NCBI GenBank assembly: GCA_002305615.1
Contig: DBPU01000017.1
Span: forward strand, 498 to 19,095
DNA: 18,598 nt
Origin: Verrucomicrobia bacterium UBA1412
GTDB taxonomy: Bacteria; Verrucomicrobiota; Verrucomicrobiia; Limisphaerales; UBA1412
Direction of reading: 5' to 3'
In this document: positions 1 to 6,922 of the stretch, one piece after another
Layout of the letters: each line of letters opens with the position of its first letter
Numbering within the stretch: the first letter of the stretch is position 1
Notes under the pieces: model-generated
Database searches by the model: none
Told to the model about the DNA's origin: nothing
What the model saw: the letters and a program-made list of their open reading frames with translations, nothing else
Position numbers and translations under genes: made by a program

Positions 1-1706
1 ATGAGCGGCATATAGCGGAACATCTTCTGCTGGACAGGGTCCATGCCCGGAGAGGGCGGCGTCAACGAGGTCTGCCAGAGCATGGAAGCTCCCATCAGGA
101 GCGGCAGAGGGTTGATCGGGAAATTGAGACCGGGTATCAAAAAAATCGTATCGGGAATGGAGAGATCCGAGGCCCAGAGGAAGGTCGCCCCGCGCAGCTC
201 AATAGCGCTCATGAGCATCTTGTAAAATCCGATGAAGACCGGGATCTGAATCAGAATCGGCCAACAACCACCCATCGGGTTGACCTTATTCTGCTTCATG
301 AACTCCATGAGCTTCTGGTTCATCTTCTTGGCGTCATCCTTGTACTTCTCGCGAAGGGCGTTCATCTCCGGCTGCAGCTGGCTCATCCGTTTCATGGAGC
401 GGGTGCTTGCGGCCGTCAGCGGCCAGAAGAGAAGCTTAATAATGATCGTGATGATGATAATCGCCAGGCCGTAGCCGACATGGAGGAACGAATTGACCTG
501 ATTCATTCCCAGGAGAAGCATCTTGGAGAAAAAGCCGAAAAAGCCGTTGAAACCCATCACCAGGTCCAGGTCATTGCTGATGCCCAGTTTGGAAAGTGTG
601 CGGTACTCCTTGGGTCCGGCATAAATATCGTAATCGTAGGAGACTGTGGCGCCCGGAGCCAGGAGCGATTCGGGGTAAAGCAGCGAAGCCTGCAAGCCTT
701 TCTGCGGGCCCATATTCTGAAATTCCTCGGATTCCAGCTTCAGGGGCGTCTCTATAACAGCCACCCGCGAGCTTCCGCCCGTCGGAACCGTCGCAATCGT
801 GAAAAAGCGGTTGGCGCTGCTCACCCACATCACGTTGGTCAAGCCATCGCCCCCGGTGTAGAGAGTGCGCCGCTCATTGACCGAGCAGCCCATAGTCCGG
901 TTAGCGAACCAGCTATCGCCGATCGTCTGCAGCTTCTCTCCGTTATACCAGGAGATGTTCATGAGGTCGCGCTGATCTTTGGCGGCCAGCGGCGTAGCGG
1001 TACCAGTCACCAGCTCCAGGGCCGGCATTTGAATCGGTGTTTCGCCTTTGTTGGAAAGGGAAAGTTTTGCTTTAAAGAGGTAATCTTCCGAGAGCGTGAT
1101 CGTCTTGGTGAGCGTGACGCCGTTGGTCAGGAGAGTGCTCGCCTCCAGAGTGCGGTCGTCTTTGCGGGTCAGTTGATAGGCCTGGGTCAGGAGGTTCGTA
1201 TCTCCCAGCACGGTCAGGAGCGGAACTGAAACCCCTTCATTCAAGACAATCCAATCGGCTTCGCTCAAGGAATTCTTCTTGGAAAAGCGGCTGATCTTGG
1301 CCGGGTATTTCTTGAGCTCGATTCGGCTCAATCCACCACCCCGGCTGCTGAACACATATTGAGCCACCTCGTTTTCAAGAGTGAGGGTCTGCTCGGTCGT
1401 GCCGGCGGGGAGCGTCAGAGTCCGGCCCTGGTCGGCTGCTGCAGCCGCTGCGGCTTTCTGGGTCGCCACTGCCGCAGAGGGCTGGAACGCATCGAGATTC
1501 GTGGAGGCTGTCGCACCGGGAGCCAGTGCAGAATCCGCCGGGGCACCATTGGTTCCTTCGGCGGCTGCCTGCTTAGCCTGTTGAATCGCTGCCTTTTCCT
1601 CCTGAGTCAGAGGTTTCGGGGGATAGAGTTTATTGGTGAGCGGGAACCAGACTCCGAACAAAAAGCCCAGTCCCACCAGGAGGATTAAAAATGCTTTACG
1701 ATCCAT
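1..1706 (-). CDS. yidC: Membrane protein insertase YidC (C-terminus beyond window)
   Basis: YidC/Oxa1-family insertase that places proteins in the inner membrane, alone or with SecYEG. 568 complete codons are visible and the last helix and C-terminus lie left of position 1. It starts MDRKAFLILLVG with one N-terminal membrane helix, then a Q/A-rich linker and the large periplasmic beta domain (about residues 100-365) of the Gram-negative long type. The conserved core follows: IIIIKLLFWPLT, with Lys424 where E. coli has the groove Arg366, then SMKRMSQLQPEM, and NPMGGCWPILIQIPVF. The ATG at 1704-1706 is chosen because the first helix starts directly there; upstream is A-rich without a clear Shine-Dalgarno. 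It lies 22 bases after yidD in the rpmH-rnpA-yidD-yidC operon. Family assignment is firm. Confidence 0.97.
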   Translation of the reverse strand, partial: MDRKAFLILLVGLGFLFGVWFPLTNKLYPPKPLTQEEKAAIQQAKQAAAEGTNGAPADSALAPGATASTNLDAFQPSAAVATQKAAAAAAADQGRTLTLPAGTTEQTLTLENEVAQYVFSSRGGGLSRIELKKYPAKISRFSKKNSLSEADWIVLNEGVSVPLLTVLGDTNLLTQAYQLTRKDDRTLEASTLLTNGVTLTKTITLSEDYLFKAKLSLSNKGETPIQMPALELVTGTATPLAAKDQRDLMNISWYNGEKLQTIGDSWFANRTMGCSVNERRTLYTGGDGLTNVMWVSSANRFFTIATVPTGGSSRVAVIETPLKLESEEFQNMGPQKGLQASLLYPESLLAPGATVSYDYDIYAGPKEYRTLSKLGISNDLDLVMGFNGFFGFFSKMLLLGMNQVNSFLHVGYGLAIIIITIIIKLLFWPLTAASTRSMKRMSQLQPEMNALREKYKDDAKKMNQKLMEFMKQNKVNPMGGCWPILIQIPVFIGFYKMLMSAIELRGATFLWASDLSIPDTIFLIPGLNFPINPLPLLMGASMLWQTSLTPPSPGMDPVQQKMFRYMPL

Positions 1707-1728
1707 TAAATACTTTTCTACTTATCGC

Positions 1729-2037
1729 TTACTGCTTCGTGCTGATTGCGTTATCAGCTTCTTGGGAGCCTTCCCGCACGCCGACGCGCGGAGGAACCGG
1801 GTCATAACCCCCTTCATGCCAGGGATGACAGCGGGCAATCCGCGTTGCAGAAAGCCAGCCGCCCTTCACAACCCCATGCTCGCAAATCGCCTCCTTCGCA
1901 TACTGCGAACAGGAGGGATAATAACGACAACGGGCATACGGGCCCAGAAGAGCCGCCTTCATCGGGGAGAACACCCACCGATAAACATAAATCGGCAGGA
2001 GCGCTGCAACCCTCAAGATTCTGCTCCAGAAACCCAT
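1729..2037 (-). CDS. yidD: Membrane protein insertion efficiency factor YidD
   Basis: A 102-residue YidD (UPF0161/DUF37) protein, a small membrane-associated factor that helps YidC-dependent insertion. The family signature is intact: an N-terminal hydrophobic/amphipathic stretch (residues 6-30), then CRYYPSCSQYAKEAI, then a GW ... RI-RCHPWHEGGYDPVP block. The final 15 residues (after about residue 85) are polar and not conserved. Its ATG lies inside the 3' end of rnpA (25-base overlap, different frame), which suggests translational coupling, and yidC follows 22 bases later. This order is the standard one in many bacteria. The start is well placed because MGFW leads straight into the helix. 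Confidence 0.95.
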   Translation of the reverse strand: MGFWSRILRVAALLPIYVYRWVFSPMKAALLGPYARCRYYPSCSQYAKEAICEHGVVKGGWLSATRIARCHPWHEGGYDPVPPRVGVREGSQEADNAISTKQ

Positions 2038-2414
2038 AAGCCTGTCTTCTTCAAAAAAAATTTGAATTCCCTCTCCACATCCGCCAGCTTCTTACTCTGC
2101 ATCGCCTTGCGCGCGACCATGATCAGCGTCAACGCCTCGGAGAACTCGTGCTGATGGAGCCTATAGGTCTCCCTCAGAAGCCGCTTTACCCGGTTGCGTA
2201 CCACCGCATTGCCCAGCCTTTTGCTGGCGATGACGGCATACTTCCCCGGGGTTCCTTGCGGCTCAATTCTCCAGTTCGCTATGAAGTAGCGCGTGACAAA
2301 GCGCTCTCCGTTCTGCTTGATGTCCTCAAAATCCCGCTGAATTTTCAGGGCACGATCATGCGGCAGTCTGAAGCCGGGCCGTTGTGAAGAGGGTAATCCC
2401 ACCGGGGCACCCAT
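2013..2414 (-). CDS. rnpA: Ribonuclease P protein component
   Basis: RnpA, the protein subunit that binds RNase P RNA and helps it remove 5' leaders from pre-tRNAs. It has 133 residues, slightly long for the family because of an N-terminal extension (MGAPVGLPSSQRPG) before the conserved region. Visible marks are F-T-RYF around residues 39-44, the family signature A-V-VRNRVKRLLRE (RNR motif) and a basic C-terminal helix. The ATG at 2412-2414 has no Shine-Dalgarno and sits 8 bases after the right arm of a hairpin (2423-2467), so its translation may respond to that structure. A GTG four codons downstream is an alternative start. The 3' end overlaps yidD by 25 bases. Family assignment is firm; the exact start is less so. 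Confidence 0.93.
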   Translation of the reverse strand: MGAPVGLPSSQRPGFRLPHDRALKIQRDFEDIKQNGERFVTRYFIANWRIEPQGTPGKYAVIASKRLGNAVVRNRVKRLLRETYRLHQHEFSEALTLIMVARKAMQSKKLADVEREFKFFLKKTGLWVSGAES

Positions 2415-2422
2415 TCAAATAA

Positions 2423-2467
2423 AACGCCCCTTAATCGTTCTTATACAAAGCCTGAAGAAGGGGCGTT
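2423..2467 (-). terminator. Terminator- or attenuator-like hairpin between rpmH and rnpA
   Basis: On the minus strand AACGCCCCTT (2467-2458) and AAGGGGCGTT (2432-2423) form a perfect 10-bp inverted repeat with a 25-base loop, followed by TTATTTGA. The GC-rich stem with a short T-rich tail is intrinsic-terminator-like, but the tail is short and the loop long. It lies 14 bases after the rpmH stop and 8 bases before the rnpA ATG. It could let L34 be made in excess of RnpA by partial termination, stabilise the rpmH mRNA 3' end, or mask the rnpA start. Confidence 0.6.
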
Positions 2468-2481
2468 GAAATCATTGACGC

Positions 2482-2619
2482 CTAGACCTGGGTCAGTCTC
2501 TTGCGACCCACGCGGCGGCGGTTGGAAAGAATACCACGGCCGGCCTTGGTAGCCATGCGGTGGCGGAAACCATACTGACGTACACGTCTGATCTTCGAAG
2601 GTTGATACTGTCTTTTCAT
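2482..2619 (-). CDS. rpmH: 50S ribosomal protein L34
   Basis: A 45-residue L34 protein of the large ribosomal subunit. The translation is MKRQYQPSKIRRVRQYGFRH, then RMATKAGRGIL, then SNRRRVGRKRLTQV, an essentially canonical L34 with the expected length and extreme Arg/Lys content. The stop is TAG at 2482-2484 and the start ATG at 2617-2619. The upstream sequence (TTTTTAAGAG) has only a weak purine run touching the ATG. It is the first gene of the cluster with rnpA, yidD and yidC. dnaA, often next to rpmH in other bacteria, is not here; the neighbouring gene is a divergent exported glycosidase. I could not assign a convincing promoter in the 225-base divergent region. Confidence 0.97.
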   Translation of the reverse strand: MKRQYQPSKIRRVRQYGFRHRMATKAGRGILSNRRRVGRKRLTQV

Positions 2620-2670
2620 CTCTTAAAAATACTGTTACTCCATACAAGCGTGATACATACAGCTTAAAAT

Positions 2671-2719
2671 AGCTCACGCTTCATCCCCGGGGCCATCCCT
2701 CATGGGCGGGGAGTGAGCT
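2671..2719. repeat. Interrupted inverted repeat in the rpmH / GH76 divergent region
   Basis: AGCTCAC (2671-2677) is matched by GTGAGCT (2713-2719). A CCCC/GGGG pair lies further in, displaced by a 7-base bulge, and a short CCAT...ATGG pair sits at the top. It lies 52 bases upstream of the rpmH start and 126 bases before the GH76-like start. It could be an operator or a structured 5' leader for either divergent gene. Confidence 0.35.
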
Positions 2720-2844
2720 TACCCTCACCGTCTTGGGGTGTCAAGGCATTCCCTGCTTGTTTTGCTTTTTTTATCGGCTTATGCCTCTTTCGGGGAGCTT
2801 CCGGGGTTGATTTATCCGCATCGGCAGGCTACATTCCGGGCCGT

Positions 2845-4047
2845 ATGAAGTTCGCTTCCTATTCCATCCACTTCACGGCGGCGGGGGTTCTGACCCTCTG
2901 CGGCATCCTTTTCTTTGCCGCACCTGCCACAGCGGAAGATATAGAGAATAAAGCACTTACCACAGAAACGAACGCGGTTCCAGAAAGCAAAGCGGCTCCG
3001 GAAAAAACGGATTGGGCTCAGGCGGCCCATCAGAGCACCGAATCGCTCCTCAAACACTTCTGGAACAGCACCGGCCGCTACTTCAACGCCGAAAGTCTAG
3101 ATTCCACCCACTTCAACTACTGGCCCCAGGCCCACGCCATGGATGTCGTCATCGACGCCTGGCTCCGGACCCGGGATTCCAAATACAGCGATTACTTCAG
3201 CCCCTGGTACGAGGGGATCCGCGAGAAAAACGGCGGACGCTACTGGAATGTTTTCTTCGATGATATGGAGTGGATCGCCCTCACGCTCCTGAGGCTCCAC
3301 GACGCCACCGGCGAGGAGAAATACCTCAACACCGCCCGGCGCCTCTGGGGCTTCATCCAGAAAGGCTGGGACAATGAGACCGGCGGAATCTCCTGGAAGA
3401 GCGACCACCTCTGGAGCAAAAACGCCTGCTCCAACGGCCCGGCCAGCATCCTCGCCAGCCGACTCTACCGAATCAGCCGCGACGAAAAAGACCTCGATTG
3501 GGCCAAAAAAATCTATGCCTGGGAACGAGAACACCTCTTTAACCCGGAGACCGGCGCCGTTGCCGATCACTTCAGCGACCGCACCGGGACCAAAGCCGGC
3601 GTCCCGCTCTCTTACAACCAGGGAATCTTCCTGGGCGCGGCCTATGATCTCTATAAGCTCACCGGGGAAATCCAATATCTGCAGGATGCGGAGAAAGCCG
3701 CCACCTTCACCATCACCAGCCGGAGCACGCTCGACCGCCGCAACGGTATCCTCCGAGATGAAGGCCGCGGCGACGGCGCCCTCTTCAAAGGCATCTTTAT
3801 CCGCTACTTCGTCCAACTGATGCTCGAAAAAGAGCTCAAACCCGAAATCCGTGCTCAGTACAGAGACTTCCTCTACCACAATGCCGAGGTGCTCTGGACC
3901 CGGGGCGTGAAACAGGAGGAACTCCTCTTCTCCCAGTCATGGAGCCGTCCGCCGGGAGACTCCACTCAACTGACCGCCCAGACAAGCGCCTGTATGCTCC
4001 TGGAAGCCCTCGCCTTTTACGAAAAATCGCAACCTGTAACAAAATAA
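2845..4047 (+). CDS. Exported glycoside hydrolase, GH76-like
   Basis: A predicted 400-residue secreted protein of the (alpha/alpha)6-barrel type, closest in pattern to glycoside hydrolase family 76 (endo-alpha-1,6-mannanases). Signs are the adjacent acid pair in YWNVFFDDMEWIAL (Asp139-Asp140), matching the catalytic DD of GH76, the following LRLHDATGEEKYL helix, GGISWKSD at about residues 190-197, and SYNQG at 256-260. The open frame extends upstream to a GTG at 2713, but the ATG at 2845 is preferred because it begins a good signal peptide (MKFASYSIHF, a hydrophobic core, AAPATA, then acidic residues). Cleavage near residue 31 would export it; there is no lipobox. A DUF1080 gene follows 74 bases later. 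Mannan substrate is inferred from family only. Confidence 0.8.
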   Translation: MKFASYSIHFTAAGVLTLCGILFFAAPATAEDIENKALTTETNAVPESKAAPEKTDWAQAAHQSTESLLKHFWNSTGRYFNAESLDSTHFNYWPQAHAMDVVIDAWLRTRDSKYSDYFSPWYEGIREKNGGRYWNVFFDDMEWIALTLLRLHDATGEEKYLNTARRLWGFIQKGWDNETGGISWKSDHLWSKNACSNGPASILASRLYRISRDEKDLDWAKKIYAWEREHLFNPETGAVADHFSDRTGTKAGVPLSYNQGIFLGAAYDLYKLTGEIQYLQDAEKAATFTITSRSTLDRRNGILRDEGRGDGALFKGIFIRYFVQLMLEKELKPEIRAQYRDFLYHNAEVLWTRGVKQEELLFSQSWSRPPGDSTQLTAQTSACMLLEALAFYEKSQPVTK

Positions 4048-4121
4048 AACCCCATCCCGAAAAGCGGTCGAATGTTCAAAAAGGACTTTCCATTTCGCCC
4101 GGGTGGGGCTACCTTTGGCGT

Positions 4122-4871
4122 ATGAGATTACATGTTCAATCCATTAAATTTGGCCTGCTCACCGCCCTCGTCGCATGGGCGCTCCTCGCCATCCAGACCA
4201 CCGATGCTCTGGCTCAGGCTCGCCGACCCAAAATCCCCTATGAATATGAAAATTTTAAGGATACGAACTGGGTTTGCCTCTTTGACGGCAAGTCGCTGAC
4301 TGGCTGGCTCCCTCTGGAGCTGGGCGGCAGCGGTCCGGTTGAGTTTCAGGAGGATTTCAAGACCGAAGGCCAGACCAATACCGTCCCGGCTATCCTCATC
4401 AACCGGGGCGACATGGTTTCAGGCATGGCCTGGACCAATGGCCCGGCGCGGATGGATTACGAAATCGAGTGGGAAGCGATGCGCGTGAACGGCAACGATT
4501 TCTTTGCCGCCATGAGCTTCCCCGTCAAAGATTCCTACGTCACCTTTATCCCCTCGGGTTGGGGCGGAAGCGTGGCCGGAATTTCCAGCGTGAATGGCCA
4601 CGATGCCTCCGAAAACGAAACCGCCAGCTACCTGCCGCTGAAAGACCAGACCTGGCATAAATTCAAAATCCGGGTCACCGAAAAGAAAATCGAGGCCTGG
4701 GCCAATGAGAAACAGATCGTCGACCTCAATACCCTGGATAAAACGCTCGACCTGCGCAGCGGCTCTCCCTCTGAGATCAAGCGCTACGGCCTCGTCTGCA
4801 CCTCCTACCGCTCCACCGGTGCCATTAAGGATATCCGGATGAGGAAGTTAAAAATCGAAGAGAAAAAGTAA
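4122..4871 (+). CDS. Exported 3-keto-disaccharide hydrolase (DUF1080) family protein
   Basis: A 249-residue protein with an N-terminal signal peptide (hydrophobic residues about 10-28, then DALAQA as likely cleavage site) and one DUF1080/PF06439 jelly-roll domain. The family opening LFDGKSLTGW is at residues 53-62. Later come the MDYEIEWE beta strand, a TWHKFKIRV strand and an EAWANEKQIVDLNT strand, all typical of this concanavalin-like fold. Characterised members hydrolyse 3-keto-glycosides, but most are untested and the substrate here is unknown. The ATG at 4122 is chosen because it starts the signal peptide; an open frame continues upstream without signal character. It follows the GH76-like gene by 74 bases in the same direction, so the two may be co-transcribed for extracytoplasmic glycan processing. 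Confidence 0.85.
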   Translation: MRLHVQSIKFGLLTALVAWALLAIQTTDALAQARRPKIPYEYENFKDTNWVCLFDGKSLTGWLPLELGGSGPVEFQEDFKTEGQTNTVPAILINRGDMVSGMAWTNGPARMDYEIEWEAMRVNGNDFFAAMSFPVKDSYVTFIPSGWGGSVAGISSVNGHDASENETASYLPLKDQTWHKFKIRVTEKKIEAWANEKQIVDLNTLDKTLDLRSGSPSEIKRYGLVCTSYRSTGAIKDIRMRKLKIEEKK

Positions 4872-4923
4872 ACCTATTCAGACTCCCTCTCTACGATTCG
4901 ACGCCGCCCTGATCCTGGCGCCC

Positions 4924-5874
4924 ATGCAGGACGTGACCGATCTTGCATTCTGGCGTCTCCTGGAGGCCTATGGCGGCGCTGATTGCTACGTGACCGAGTA
5001 TATCCGGGTCTATCCCAATTCCCGAATCGACCCGGAGATTGAGCGGGAGATTCTCGCCAACGATACCGGCCGGCCTCTGGTGGCGCAGATTGCCGGGGAA
5101 GATATCCCCAGCCTTGCCCGAATCGCGGAGGCGTTGCAGCGCTTGCCCATCGCCGGCATCGACCTCAACCTGGGCTGCCCCGCACAGGTAGTCTGCCGCA
5201 AAAATGTCGGAGGCGCTCTCCTGAAAGACCTTGCACGGGTCGAGGAGATTTTGAAGACGCTGCGGCCTCTGATCGCCCTGCCCTTCAGTGTCAAGTGCCG
5301 CCTGGGTTATGCCGATACCTCCTCTTTCGAGAACCTTCTGAACCTCTTTAACCAATATCGCCCCGATTGGGTGAGCATCCACGGACGAACCGTCCGGCAG
5401 GGCTACGGCGGCCGATGCGACTGGGATGCCATCGAGAAAGCCGCCCGGATTCTGACCTGCCCCGTCATCGGCAACGGGGATATCTCCTCCCCTCTGGCCG
5501 CTGCCCGGATTCTGAAGGAGTCCCCTCTGGCCGGCCTCATGATCGGCCGCGGTGCCGTACGCAATCCCTGGATTTTCTCCCAAATCCGCCAGGCATTGGA
5601 GGGCAACCCGCCTCAACTGCCAAGCGGACGTCAGGTCATGGAGTACCTTTTCCGTCTCCGGGAGGCGACCGATCTGGGCCCACTTGGCCGCGGTGAACAG
5701 CCTCACGTGGAAAGAATTAAGAAATTTCTGAATTTTATCGGCGATGGAATCGGAGCCGATTTTCTCTACGCGGTGCGCCGGGCCTCCAGTTGGAGCGAAA
5801 TGGAATCCATCTGGGCTCGCTTCCTGGACCACGATCGTCCAATGCCGCTTATCCCGGCCCCGAAGCTCTCCTAG
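4924..5874 (+). CDS. dus: tRNA-dihydrouridine synthase
   Basis: FMN-dependent Dus enzyme (COG0042) reducing a uridine in the tRNA D-loop or anticodon-side arm to dihydrouridine. Seen are the N-terminal APMQDVTD motif, YVTEYIRV, NLGCPAQVVCRKNVGGALL with catalytic Cys85 (numbered from 4924), VSIHGRT, GNGDI and MIGRGA of the FMN phosphate site, and the C-terminal helical domain around HVERIKKFLNF. The first ATG (4924) is the Met inside the APM motif. Homology clearly extends upstream (FDAALILAP) to about 4897, where no ATG, GTG or TTG occurs before the in-frame TAA at 4849. The true start may be a rare codon such as ATT 4876, CTG 4909 or ATC 4912. The C-terminal part suggests a DusC-like member, but subfamily is uncertain. 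Confidence 0.93.
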   Translation: MQDVTDLAFWRLLEAYGGADCYVTEYIRVYPNSRIDPEIEREILANDTGRPLVAQIAGEDIPSLARIAEALQRLPIAGIDLNLGCPAQVVCRKNVGGALLKDLARVEEILKTLRPLIALPFSVKCRLGYADTSSFENLLNLFNQYRPDWVSIHGRTVRQGYGGRCDWDAIEKAARILTCPVIGNGDISSPLAAARILKESPLAGLMIGRGAVRNPWIFSQIRQALEGNPPQLPSGRQVMEYLFRLREATDLGPLGRGEQPHVERIKKFLNFIGDGIGADFLYAVRRASSWSEMESIWARFLDHDRPMPLIPAPKLS

Positions 5875-5974
5875 CCCCAAATCTCCCTATATTGTCCCCG
5901 GAGTCATTCCCATCTCACTTGGATAAGCCATTTCCCGGGCGAATATTTTTTTAGTCACGCGCGCATAAAACGGG

Positions 5975-6002
5975 TTGACAGAAAGTCCCTTTCTGTTATT
6001 CT
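5975..6002 (+). promoter_or_regulatory. Sigma-70-like promoter upstream of the AT-rich locus
   Basis: TTGACA (5975-5980), a 16-base spacer and TATTCT (5997-6002). The -35 is consensus and the -10 matches at four of six positions. It is followed by a purine-rich ribosome-binding-like GAAAGGA at 6021-6027. It points into the small ORFs and the AT-rich gene beyond them. Confidence 0.6.
5978..5996. repeat. Perfect dyad in the promoter spacer, likely operator
   Basis: ACAGAAAG (5978-5985), TCC, CTTTCTGT (5989-5996): 8-bp arms with a 3-base centre, covering the end of the -35 box and the whole spacer up to the -10. A wider pair, GACAG (5977-5981) and CTGTC (6001-6005), brackets it. The placement suits binding by a dimeric repressor; the regulator is not identifiable here. 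Confidence 0.5.
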
Positions 6003-6033
6003 GTCGGATAAGATTCTTTTGAAAGGAAAAACT

Positions 6034-6066
6034 GTGAGCGTCGCACCCCAACACATATACCCCTGA
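6034..6066 (+). other. 10-codon leader-like ORF
   Basis: GTG at 6034 opens VSVAPQHIYP and stops at TGA 6064-6066. It has one of the better ribosome binding sites in the window (AAGGA, 6 bases before the GTG) and lies just downstream of the TTGACA promoter. It may be a leader peptide, or the decapitated start of a gene interrupted when the AT-rich segment arrived. Coding is unproven. Confidence 0.3.
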
Positions 6067-6086
6067 AATGGAGAAGAGCGAATAAT

Positions 6087-6188
6087 ATGAAGTTCGTATA
6101 TTTCATGCGTTTCTGTTCGATACTGTTTCTGATCATCTTATGCCTGTGCTATTTGCGGTGTATTGAGATTCGATCAACAGGATCATGA
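6087..6188 (+). CDS. Putative 33-residue small membrane protein
   Basis: The ATG at 6087 opens a 33-residue ORF beginning MKFVYFMRFCSILFLIILCL, ending at TGA 6186-6188. A hydrophobic stretch of about 15 residues, flanked by Arg/Lys on both sides, could form one membrane helix. The Cys-containing LCLC is not a good lipobox. A GGAGAAGAG purine run lies 8-16 bases upstream of the start. It sits between the promoter at 5975 and the AT-rich gene at 6226. I recognise no family. It could equally be a truncated signal peptide left by rearrangement. Confidence 0.35.
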   Translation: MKFVYFMRFCSILFLIILCLCYLRCIEIRSTGS

Positions 6189-6225
6189 TAAATTAGATGC
6201 TTCAATAGAAAATAAATAATTTAAA

Positions 6226-6855
6226 ATGAATTATTTAAAATTAAATAGTATCATCTTTAATAATAAAAATGAAATAGGAATATTATCGTTAATAATAGTA
6301 GGAACGATTATCTTTTTCTATTTACCGTTTTCTTTTGCAATTGAATTTTTTATATTCATTATTTTCTTAATGAGACTACTCTCATTTTTGTTTAGTAGGA
6401 TTGCAAATATTTTTCTTAAAAAGAAAATTTTAATTTATCATTTTCCTGATCGCCTTTCACTCCATATGATAGTTCTCGTCTTTCTTTTGTATTTTGCCCC
6501 TCAAGATGGTGGAAATAAAAAGATTGATACTTCTAAATGGAACGGGTGTACATTAGAAGAAATATTAAGAGATATAAATAATCAAACAGAATTCTTTGTT
6601 CGGTTTAAAGGATTTCATTTATTTTCAGAGAATTTTTCAGAGAAAGTCGATAATAACCCGGAAATAAAAAAGCTCCTAAAACAAAAAATAAATTGGGATC
6701 AGCGCAAATTGACAGTAGCGGAAGCTGCGCATTATCTCACTGAGAAAAGTGATGCAGAAGTCACTCTAGGAGAGACTACATATAATTTTTACAGAACATC
6801 TATAAGTGGTCATTGGTTAGATTACTCAATTACCGTTCTTAAAAAAAGGGATTAA
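6226..6855 (+). CDS. Uncharacterised AT-rich membrane-anchored protein
   Basis: A 209-residue protein I do not recognise. Residues about 18-34, 36-56 and 78-91 are strongly hydrophobic, with KKK at 65-67 between them, predicting two or three membrane helices. Residues about 95-209 form a polar domain with two similar-looking blocks, CTLEEILRDIN (108-118) and LTVAEAAHYLTEKSDAEV (162-179), each a short strand then a helix. The layout recalls STN-type or secretin-short domains, but this is a weak resemblance. Codon use is very A/T-biased (AAA, ATA, TTA, AAT), unlike every other gene here, which points to horizontal acquisition. No Shine-Dalgarno precedes the ATG; the leader is almost all A/T. 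Its neighbour is an Rhs core scrap, so an immunity or accessory role in a former toxin locus is possible but unproven. Confidence 0.7.
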   Translation: MNYLKLNSIIFNNKNEIGILSLIIVGTIIFFYLPFSFAIEFFIFIIFLMRLLSFLFSRIANIFLKKKILIYHFPDRLSLHMIVLVFLLYFAPQDGGNKKIDTSKWNGCTLEEILRDINNQTEFFVRFKGFHLFSENFSEKVDNNPEIKKLLKQKINWDQRKLTVAEAAHYLTEKSDAEVTLGETTYNFYRTSISGHWLDYSITVLKKRD

Positions 6856-6922
6856 TAGAAACGATCCAAAACCGAGTAGACTGTTAGGTTCGTTGTGGTA
6901 ATTTTATTTTAAAATCAAGCTT

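Noticed and set aside
480..1229. Plus-strand open frame (249 codons) opposite yidC
   Set aside because: Antisense to the periplasmic domain and first part of the insertase core of YidC; no domain recognisable.
2812..2820. TTATCCGCA, one base from a DnaA box, near rpmH
   Set aside because: rpmH often neighbours the replication origin, so I looked for a cluster, but found only this single near match and no dnaA gene.
3097..3879. Minus-strand open frame (260 codons) opposite the GH76-like gene
   Set aside because: Low-complexity Val/Gly/Glu/Ala translation, typical of an antisense shadow of a GC-rich gene.
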